DNA of 64,000 bases, from NCBI RefSeq assembly GCF_014356525.2, contig NC_052508.1, forward strand, positions 66,699,779 to 66,763,778, in the 5' to 3' direction. Position numbers and translations under genes: made by a program. Numbering within the stretch: position 1 is the stretch's first letter; every line of letters begins with the position of its first letter. A model generated the notes under the pieces. That model did not search any database. It was not told the origin of the DNA and saw only the letters and a list, made by a program, of their open reading frames with translations. The stretch comes from Nilaparvata lugens (Eukaryota > Arthropoda > Insecta > Hemiptera > Delphacidae). Shown one piece after another: positions 57,960 through 64,000 of this stretch.

Positions 57960-58397
57960 TTAATTAAGATTAGCCATTGACATGCAATAATCTAAAATAT
58001 AAATTAATATCTTTTCTTTCTTCTTATCATCATCATCTTCATCAGCTACATTAAAGTCTATTGATTTAATTTGCGAGTAAAGTATGTTTAGTTGCATAGA
58101 AAATTGAGCACAAATACAAGTATCTACTACATCAAATACACTGCTTGCATCTTTTAAATTTTTATATGAACATATAGCTAAATGAAACCTACTATCATCA
58201 TCATCATCAACAACAACAACATTGCTGAAAAATGTTTTTTTACATAAGCCAACTAGAAAGCATTTTTCAATATCAACACGTTTTACACACATCGCTTTAA
58301 GCGTACACAAAAGATCAATTAATCTTTTAATAATACTACACGCATCGTTACCATTCAGCAAATAGAACAACAGTGGCGCATCCATAGCCATTGACAT
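57960..58397 (-). CDS. Unknown 145-aa protein with Asp-rich tracts
   Basis: I do not recognise this product. It opens MSMAMDAPLLFYLLNG, is rich in Cys, Ile, Leu and Val, and carries two acidic runs (DDDDD near 81-85 and DEDDDDKKKEK near 119-129). No signal peptide or clear membrane helix is seen. It sits 38 bp after the integrase stop, in the same direction, and about 410 bp before the ATPase start. A pyrimidine-rich stretch ending TTTCAG lies about 20 bases before the ATG and resembles a splice acceptor. A polyadenylation-like AATAAA is at 57692-57687. Position and an open frame in a compact cassette support a real gene, but small Polinton ORFs diverge quickly and the function is open. Confidence 0.55.
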   Translation of the reverse strand: MSMAMDAPLLFYLLNGNDACSIIKRLIDLLCTLKAMCVKRVDIEKCFLVGLCKKTFFSNVVVVDDDDDSRFHLAICSYKNLKDASSVFDVVDTCICAQFSMQLNILYSQIKSIDFNVADEDDDDKKKEKILIYILDYCMSMANLN

Positions 58398-58435
58398 TAT
58401 GTTTATATCATATCTGAAACAATATGCAAATAAAT

Positions 58436-59437
58436 TTAATGATTTTTGCGTGTTGCACGCAGATTCTTCTTCTTCTGTTTTACAGACGGAGTAATAATAT
58501 CACTCTTATCTATCCAGCTAGTTTTATCAAAGCCTAACCATTTAACAAGATATTTATTGTTTGATTTTCGTATTATTCGTTCAACTAAATATGTATTTTG
58601 TTCGGACGGTGTTAAGTTTGTTTTCATCAATTGTTCACTATAAAATCTACCTTGTATGATTTCATTGTTAAGATCGCGAATTACATAGGTTGGCGGTTGT
58701 GTGGGAAAAACACCGTGAATTATAAACAGTTCTGGCGACCAATTTAATCTAAAACTTTTATCAAAAACCTGTCGAAACTTACTTATTCGCACTACGTCGC
58801 CTATTGCAAACTTTGGTCGATAAACTGTACGCGACGGCGTCTGTTTTGACTTTTTCTTCAACTGTAACATGATCAAATGCTTTTCATGACGTCGTCTAAC
58901 ACTGGCCGGTGTCATGCCAATCGCTGAATGAATAGTGTTATTATATTGATAAACAATGTCCGGCAAAATGTTTAACCATTTTTGCGTACCGTTAGCAGTT
59001 AGTCGTTCATACAAACGTGATTTCAGTGTTCGGTTCAATCTTTCAACAAAAGCTGCCTTAATTTCAGAAAATACACTGTAATGATTAATGTTCAACCTAT
59101 CGAATAGTTGTTTAACATCCTTATTGTAAAATTCGCGACCTAAATCGCTTTGCACATTTTTTATACCCTTATTTAATACTAATATTCGCGCTAATTTTCG
59201 TTCAACTTCTTTTCCCGTTTTAGTTTTTAATGGTTCAGCAAAAGCATAACGTGAAAAACAATTAATTGCAATCAAAATATAACGATAGCCGTTGTTTGCT
59301 CTAGCAAATTCTGGCAATTCAATTAAATCAATTTGAATGAGGTCTTTTATTCCTTTTAATATATATTTACGTCTGTTGAATTTTCTTCGCGCTGGACGGT
59401 GCAATTCCTGTGCAATTTTCTGTTGCAAATCTGACAT
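58436..59437 (-). CDS. Polinton integrase: RVE catalytic core plus C-terminal chromodomain
   Basis: The 333-residue product would catalyse strand transfer of the element into the chromosome. The retroviral-type core begins near residue 33 and has the acidic triad D37 (QIDLIEL), D98 (QSDLGREF) and E132 (FVERLNRTLK), with 33 residues between the last two, close to the usual DD35E. A basic linker (about 190-220) follows. A chromodomain occupies about 282-316 (YLVERIIRK, YLVKWLGF, W308), as in Polinton c-integrases, and may direct insertion toward particular histone marks. The N-terminal zinc-binding segment of longer integrases is missing; the ORF starts only about 35 residues before D37, so it is short or lacks an upstream exon. 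It lies between PolB and the 145-aa gene. Confidence 0.94.
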   Translation of the reverse strand: MSDLQQKIAQELHRPARRKFNRRKYILKGIKDLIQIDLIELPEFARANNGYRYILIAINCFSRYAFAEPLKTKTGKEVERKLARILVLNKGIKNVQSDLGREFYNKDVKQLFDRLNINHYSVFSEIKAAFVERLNRTLKSRLYERLTANGTQKWLNILPDIVYQYNNTIHSAIGMTPASVRRRHEKHLIMLQLKKKSKQTPSRTVYRPKFAIGDVVRISKFRQVFDKSFRLNWSPELFIIHGVFPTQPPTYVIRDLNNEIIQGRFYSEQLMKTNLTPSEQNTYLVERIIRKSNNKYLVKWLGFDKTSWIDKSDIITPSVKQKKKNLRATRKNH

Positions 59438-59687
59438 ATTTGCGGTTTCGATCTCCCCCCTACGCGAATGTGCGCGTGTGATTGTTTTTGCTAGAGTTCA
59501 GTCACACCTGCAGCACTACTGCTCCAGACAGCGATCTTTCTTCTTCTTCTTTAGACGGATGTTGTTTCTGCCGCCTTCTTCTTCTTCTTCGTGTTCGACA
59601 CTGAGCTGAGCGACGCTTGTTGAACTGGTTTCATTAATAGCTTCTTGCTCCTCGCTCTCTCTCTCTCTTTCACTCTCACTGCTGCGA
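59438..59687 (-). promoter_or_regulatory. PolB-integrase intergenic region with CTAGCAAAA motif
   Basis: The 250-bp gap between the PolB stop and the integrase ATG contains CTAGCAAAA on the minus strand at 59494-59486. The same nonamer occurs just before PolB. Purine-rich GAA/GAG tracts occupy the PolB-proximal part. A promoter or splice-acceptor role is inferred only from the shared motif. Confidence 0.3.
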
Positions 59688-62600
59688 TCAATCTGACGTA
59701 ACAGCAGTCCCGCTAGCCGCGTTGCTGCTGCTGCTATCAATATCTTCTCTTCTTCTCTCTTCTTCTATTAAATAATGACCCCACGCTTTCGTATCTATAC
59801 CGTTTGATTCAATGTATCTTTTTGTGTCAAATGGTGATAATGCAACTTTGGCACACGATATTTGATAAATATCATGCGAATAACTGCGTAATTGTGAAAA
59901 GCATTCACGTTGAACTAATCTATCTGTCAGACATTTCATGTACATGTCATATCTTAGTTTATTGTTTATAATTGTTCTTGCTACGCCTTTAGCTGCGTGC
60001 TTGCTAAACTTTTCATAAGAACTAACCTTAATACTACTACTATTATTACTATTACTATTACTACTGTCACTAGCACTACTGCTTAGTACATATTCAAAAC
60101 TGTAAAGTTTCGCACGAAGTCCACAAAAAGCCGTAATAATTCCCGATTTTAATTCATCTTTAAATGTGCCAGGCACACCATGGTTCAATTGACTATAACA
60201 ACAATGTGTGACAGGATAAGCACTTGTGTCAAAATGTTGAAGATTTTGTTTGATAACTGCATAGATATCGTCCGATTTTATATGGTATAGCAATGAGTCT
60301 GTATCGCTCATGCACAATTTAACACAGCTTGGATCGAACATTTTCAAGAAAATGTTGTAGTGGAAATTGAACATTGTAAATTTACTCAAATCAAGAATTG
60401 AAAAACCGGCATAAATTGGACGATCTAATTTTATTTCTGTTTTACACATTTGTACAGCGACAATGTCTTTGTCAAACACAATCCATCGTTTACAGCTTGG
60501 TTTTGCAATCAAACTTTCCAATTTTTTCTGACAAGTGATTAGCCTAAAATCTATTCTTTTCCTATTATTCTCCATCAACTTTCCGAACAGACTATTTGAA
60601 AGAAATTTAAAGAGGGTACGTTCAAATGAATTTTTTGCTTCCTTTCTCAGTTGTGCATTCAAATCAATAAACGGTTTAAGCCAGTACGACTGATGAAAAG
60701 CGATTACTCTATGTACAGCAGTCAATTTCATGCCCAAGCTTAAATAAAGTTTCAAATTTCTATAGTGGAGTACATATCGTTTACGATTATAAAGGGTGGC
60801 TAAAAGACGTGATGACGCGGCGGCGGCGGCGGAGGCGGAGGCGGGAGACGGGCGGCGCGCGGCCGCTTCTCTGCGCAGAGCAACAGTGTTGTCTGTTTGA
60901 TATGGAGAGAACAGGTTGTAAGGCGGCTGATCTTTTAATGGAGCCAAGGGGAAGCTGTTATGTAATTGGTGTAAATTAACTGGATAGGACAGGTCTGCTT
61001 CAATTATATAGCCAGTCTCGGCTTCATCGTGTATGCTTGTAAAATCGCCTAAAGCCATAATTTCATTTTGTGATAAAAATCTGAAATTTGATTCAGGTAG
61101 CTTGTAGGCAATCATTGTATGTGCGTATAAGCTTGTACAATCAAGATAGAGCAAAAAACTATTTTCAATAGCCGGGTTATAATTTACACCCATATATTTA
61201 TTGTTTGCGACTGCATGACGGTGGGGAATAACTGATAGACCACCGCGTAAACCAGATTCTATGAGCAAGTTCATATCAGCATTGCTAATTAATTCTAAAC
61301 GTACTTTAGTCAAATATAACATTGCATTCAACGAAAAATGCGGTAACGATACAAAGTGTGATACATCCAGTTTGTAAATTGTAAAAAATACAGTCCTAAA
61401 ATTTTGAAAAATATCTGCCAGCAGTAAGCAATCTGTCAAAAGGTAGAGATCATGATATTCACCCAATGAGTTTATGTTAAATTCGCGCCAAACTTTCTGC
61501 GCATGCTCATAATCGTCTACTTGCAATGCTGTATTATTAAGTGTACTGTAAAATGAGTCAATTGTCGGCAATTGCTGTTCTTCAAATTTTTCAGCATCTG
61601 TTATGTACTGATACGGGTACACGCCTTTACGTAGTAAAAGTTTTTGTTGATTTTTATCGTTGAATATTTTACACATTACTTTGAAATTAGTATCAATGTT
61701 TTCTGTATCACTTGCAAGATTGGCAACAAGTGACTGTAGACTTGAGCTTAAGAATTGATAGCTGTCAAGGAAACGTACAACACGATCTATTGTAATTGTG
61801 AGGAATTTTTCCGATGAGTTTGCAATACAATCAATTTTCTCCTTTCGTCCTGCTAATGCCTTAACAATGAAATGACTATCATATCCGCGAAAATTATGAA
61901 AAAAACAGTTTAATAGTTTTGGTGCTTTTGCATTTAAATTACATGACTTGTGCGTTGCACCGAGATAATGGCCTGTTGTATGAGAATGGTGCCTAATACG
62001 AATTTCGTTGGCTTTAAATTCATCGTTGCACAAGAAACATACTGTACTATTGTTAAAAGCTAATAATTGTTCTTCATTCAATTCAATCATGGGCACTTCT
62101 TGTTGCATATCAATGGAACAGTTTCGACCTATGGCAATGATCTCATCAAGAAATTGTTCAATAATTTTCTCGCCAACACTTGTAGCTCTATAAACGCGTG
62201 GGCCGTAGAATATTTCACCTGATTCGTCTAAAATAATAAACGCATAGCCGCAAGCAACATGTTTTTGTGTTTTCCTTGTAAAGCTATTTCCTATATCAGT
62301 TCCGAGCAAATCATCAACATTTTCATCATCGTCATCGAGCTCCTCCTCACCGTTATTTGTTGGTACAATAAAACTTTCAAAATCGGCAAATGCAATGTAC
62401 TTATTTTTTAGTGTGTACGAAAAATTTTTAAACTTTAACATTTCACCCTGTTTAGGTAGTACTGTTCTTTGTATTGCAAATGTTGAACACAAATCCATAT
62501 GTTTTTCTAGATTGGTTTTTCCATCGCAATTGGCATGCCGGTTAGTTGTAAATTTGTTAAAACAATATGGACAAATGAACACTTGACCATTATGCAAAGA

Positions 62601-63506
62601 CAAGTGATGACTCAGTAGCCGTGACAATCCGTTATACCCTTGACGCGTGTTTATCAGAACATAATGCCATTTTTTCGGCGTTGTATCATTTGACAATAGT
62701 AGAAGATTGATTTTATGTTCGCGTTGTCTATAAATTGAACAACGGTACGGGAAAAACTTTTTTTTAGCAGCATCATAAGCAATCACTGTTATAGAAATGT
62801 TTAAATTTTGCACTTCAAATTTTTTAATGTCATGCACTGTAGTAGGAAACTTAATACCGGTCAAATTTAGATTATTTTCAAATTGCATCAGATAGTCAAC
62901 ATTCATATTTCTACGTCTGTAATGAAAATAGCTAAGTACACTCCATACAAAACATTTACTATCATTTGTGTTTTTTACATTTATAACGGCTCTTTTTGCT
63001 TTTATAAAAGCAGGTGTTTCAATGTATGTACTATTTCCGCCAGCTAAAGGATTGTAACGAGTAATATTCAAATCAAATGAAATGATTCTAACTACAGTCC
63101 AACCACTGCCGTACCTAATAAATTTATCAAGCGTTGATTCAATTTTCTCTACACCACTAATAAATTGGTCTTGCAAAATATCTAATTGTTCATCAACATT
63201 AATTAACAATGACGTATAACTGTAAAACGATGCGTTTGTCATAGTTTCAACGATTTCTTCTTGTTGCGATTGATCGCTGCTGCTGCCGCTATCAACATTT
63301 ACTTTTTTCAATTGAACAGTTGTAACAAAATACCATTTAATATTTTTGTCAAAATTATCACTTTCTTCAACAATTAATTCATTTACTTTTGGCTTTAAAA
63401 TTTGCAATAATGTTTGAACAACATCGATGAATAATTTTCTAAAAACAAATCTGTAGCGAACTGCACACGAATTTATGCTAGTACTTCGTTCAATAGTATA
63501 ATCCAT
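59688..63506 (-). CDS. Protein-primed family B DNA polymerase (Polinton PolB)
   Basis: The 1272-residue product would replicate the element by protein-primed synthesis. The exonuclease domain has ExoI DFESF (375-379), ExoII FHNFRGYDSHF (536-546) and ExoIII YLLTD (688-692). The polymerase domain has motif A LDCTSLYA (788-795), motif B from K967 through NSLFGK (971-976), motif C SDTDSL (1067-1072) and KLY (1133-1135). A CPYC zinc finger lies at 312-340. A C-x2-C...HHSHTTGHY...CN zinc-binding element (491-523) sits between ExoI and ExoII, as in other Polinton polymerases. All catalytic aspartates are present, so the enzyme looks intact. Two low-complexity insertions (Ala/Ser-rich 879-900, Ser/Asn-rich 1141-1158) are odd. 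The ATG at 63506 is the first in this ORF, but an upstream exon is possible. The integrase follows 250 bp downstream. Confidence 0.95.
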   Translation of the reverse strand: MDYTIERSTSINSCAVRYRFVFRKLFIDVVQTLLQILKPKVNELIVEESDNFDKNIKWYFVTTVQLKKVNVDSGSSSDQSQQEEIVETMTNASFYSYTSLLINVDEQLDILQDQFISGVEKIESTLDKFIRYGSGWTVVRIISFDLNITRYNPLAGGNSTYIETPAFIKAKRAVINVKNTNDSKCFVWSVLSYFHYRRRNMNVDYLMQFENNLNLTGIKFPTTVHDIKKFEVQNLNISITVIAYDAAKKKFFPYRCSIYRQREHKINLLLLSNDTTPKKWHYVLINTRQGYNGLSRLLSHHLSLHNGQVFICPYCFNKFTTNRHANCDGKTNLEKHMDLCSTFAIQRTVLPKQGEMLKFKNFSYTLKNKYIAFADFESFIVPTNNGEEELDDDDENVDDLLGTDIGNSFTRKTQKHVACGYAFIILDESGEIFYGPRVYRATSVGEKIIEQFLDEIIAIGRNCSIDMQQEVPMIELNEEQLLAFNNSTVCFLCNDEFKANEIRIRHHSHTTGHYLGATHKSCNLNAKAPKLLNCFFHNFRGYDSHFIVKALAGRKEKIDCIANSSEKFLTITIDRVVRFLDSYQFLSSSLQSLVANLASDTENIDTNFKVMCKIFNDKNQQKLLLRKGVYPYQYITDAEKFEEQQLPTIDSFYSTLNNTALQVDDYEHAQKVWREFNINSLGEYHDLYLLTDCLLLADIFQNFRTVFFTIYKLDVSHFVSLPHFSLNAMLYLTKVRLELISNADMNLLIESGLRGGLSVIPHRHAVANNKYMGVNYNPAIENSFLLYLDCTSLYAHTMIAYKLPESNFRFLSQNEIMALGDFTSIHDEAETGYIIEADLSYPVNLHQLHNSFPLAPLKDQPPYNLFSPYQTDNTVALRREAAARRPSPASASAAAAASSRLLATLYNRKRYVLHYRNLKLYLSLGMKLTAVHRVIAFHQSYWLKPFIDLNAQLRKEAKNSFERTLFKFLSNSLFGKLMENNRKRIDFRLITCQKKLESLIAKPSCKRWIVFDKDIVAVQMCKTEIKLDRPIYAGFSILDLSKFTMFNFHYNIFLKMFDPSCVKLCMSDTDSLLYHIKSDDIYAVIKQNLQHFDTSAYPVTHCCYSQLNHGVPGTFKDELKSGIITAFCGLRAKLYSFEYVLSSSASDSSNSNSNNSSSIKVSSYEKFSKHAAKGVARTIINNKLRYDMYMKCLTDRLVQRECFSQLRSYSHDIYQISCAKVALSPFDTKRYIESNGIDTKAWGHYLIEEERRREDIDSSSSNAASGTAVTSD

Positions 63507-63576
63507 TGTTTTTTGATTTTGCTAGTAGTAGTAATAGTATTAGTAATAATAATAATAATAATAGGTTTTTGCCGCC
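63507..63576 (-). promoter_or_regulatory. Leader directly before PolB: CTACTACTAG motif and (ATT)n
   Basis: The 70-bp stretch holds a short (ATT)n run and then TACTACTACTAGCAAAATC ending 15 bases before the PolB ATG. A 12-base core of this (CTACTACTAGCA) recurs immediately before the ATG of the DUF8207-type gene. It could be a splice acceptor or a short promoter element. Confidence 0.3.
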
Positions 63577-63936
63577 TTACCGCTGTGAAGAGCTTGTTTG
63601 CTGCGGCTCAACGTTTTCAACTTCGTTGTCGATTTTAGTAGCGTTCACGATCCTCGGCTGTGACGAGTTCGTCACATCTAGCAGCACCAGTGACGACGAT
63701 GATGATGATGCTTCCGCTTGCTGACCACAATTGCGACTGGACGAGTCCGCGCTCACACCGGTCACATCAATTTGCCGGCCTCTGCCCTGAGCGATGACGC
63801 GTCGTTGTTCGGCAAAATAAATGCCGCGGCCCCGTCCGCCACGTTTTGGCGTATCGCACGCTGTGGAAAAGTGCACACGTTTCGGCGGTGGCGATGATTC
63901 GCTGCTGTCAACCACGCACCATTCCTCGCTTGCCAT
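63577..63936 (-). CDS. Small RG-rich ORF upstream of PolB, possibly an exon
   Basis: From the ATG at 63936 the product is 119 residues (MASEEWCVVDSSESSPPPKR). It has an RG-rich basic patch (RGGRGRG and QGRGRQ) and Ser-rich stretches, so it may bind nucleic acid. The frame is open upstream to 63984, where a pyrimidine-rich TTTGTTTTTCAG looks like a splice acceptor. The stop codon at the other end overlaps a donor-like GGTAAGG (CAGCGGTAAGG). This suggests an internal exon rather than a free-standing gene, possibly joined to the polymerase 70 bp downstream. No homologous family is recognised. Confidence 0.42.
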   Translation of the reverse strand: MASEEWCVVDSSESSPPPKRVHFSTACDTPKRGGRGRGIYFAEQRRVIAQGRGRQIDVTGVSADSSSRNCGQQAEASSSSSSLVLLDVTNSSQPRIVNATKIDNEVENVEPQQTSSSQR

Positions 63937-64000
63937 TTCCACCTCCTTGTCGTGCGCTATCGACTCAACCAGGCTGAAAAACAAACATATAGAATGAAAT

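Larger units (their letters stand above)
52950..64000 (-). mobile_element. Polinton/Maverick element, partial (right end outside window)
   Basis: Seven co-oriented minus-strand ORFs include the diagnostic set of a protein-primed DNA polymerase B, a retroviral-type integrase with chromodomain and an A32-like packaging ATPase. That combination is specific to Polinton/Maverick self-synthesising elements and related adintovirus-like viruses. The left limit is inferred from an abrupt change near 52.95 kb, from AT-rich transposon mosaic to GC-rich tandem repeats. No TIR pair or 6-bp target duplication can be confirmed because the other end is not present. Known elements are about 15-20 kb, so several kilobases probably lie beyond 64,000. 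No major or minor capsid protein or adenain-like protease was recognised in the 11 kb seen. Confidence 0.87.

Noticed and set aside
59516..59740. 74-aa minus ORF overlapping the PolB C-terminus
   Set aside because: Starts from TTG in another frame and is a Ser/Glu/Lys low-complexity product of GAG/GAA repeats; possible exon but no support.

Overview
The window is eukaryotic, AT-rich and crowded with transposon debris. It most likely comes from an arthropod, probably a hemipteran insect. That placement rests on the repeat families, on insect-style LINE and SINE remnants, and on a Polinton accessory gene I know mainly from arthropods and cnidarians. Two runs of exactly 100 N (2504-2603 and 39304-39403) show a scaffolded assembly. 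I found no convincing host protein-coding gene, tRNA, rRNA or CRISPR array.

From 1 to about 52,900 the sequence is a mosaic of nested repeats. It holds several families of terminal-inverted-repeat (TIR) elements and foldbacks. It also holds LINE 3' ends, some with recognisable reverse-transcriptase C-terminal fragments, and two tRNA-headed SINEs that share a central domain. An ~85-bp satellite (8.4-10.3 kb) runs into a duplicated ~1.75-kb unit. A 47-bp tandem array with trimer higher-order structure has grown out of a TIR element (36.05-36.77 kb). There is a nearly exact 1.32-kb tandem duplication (23.0-25.7 kb). Several blocks in 10.4-21.2 kb recur inverted and in mirrored order at 39.4-50.1 kb, and a separate 2.5-kb block recurs directly (5.9-8.4 and 50.3-52.8 kb).

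From about 52.95 kb to the right edge there is a large part of a Polinton/Maverick element with every gene on the minus strand. In transcription order it carries a small RG-rich ORF, a protein-primed family B DNA polymerase (1272 aa), a retroviral-type integrase with a chromodomain, an unknown 145-aa protein, an A32-like packaging ATPase, a 347-aa DUF8207-type protein, and a 29-residue-repeat coiled-coil protein broken by small frameshifts. Its presumed downstream end is a GC-rich tandem-repeat tract full of CCAAT and AAAATGGCG motifs. No capsid protein or adenain-type protease is seen here; they may lie beyond 64,000 or be absent.

The polymerase and integrase would copy and insert the element, and the ATPase implies DNA packaging. 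The roles of the DUF8207-type and repeat proteins are unknown. The most unusual features are the long repeat protein, a CTAGCAA motif ahead of three genes, splice-like signals around the small ORF and polymerase, and the GC-rich terminal array.
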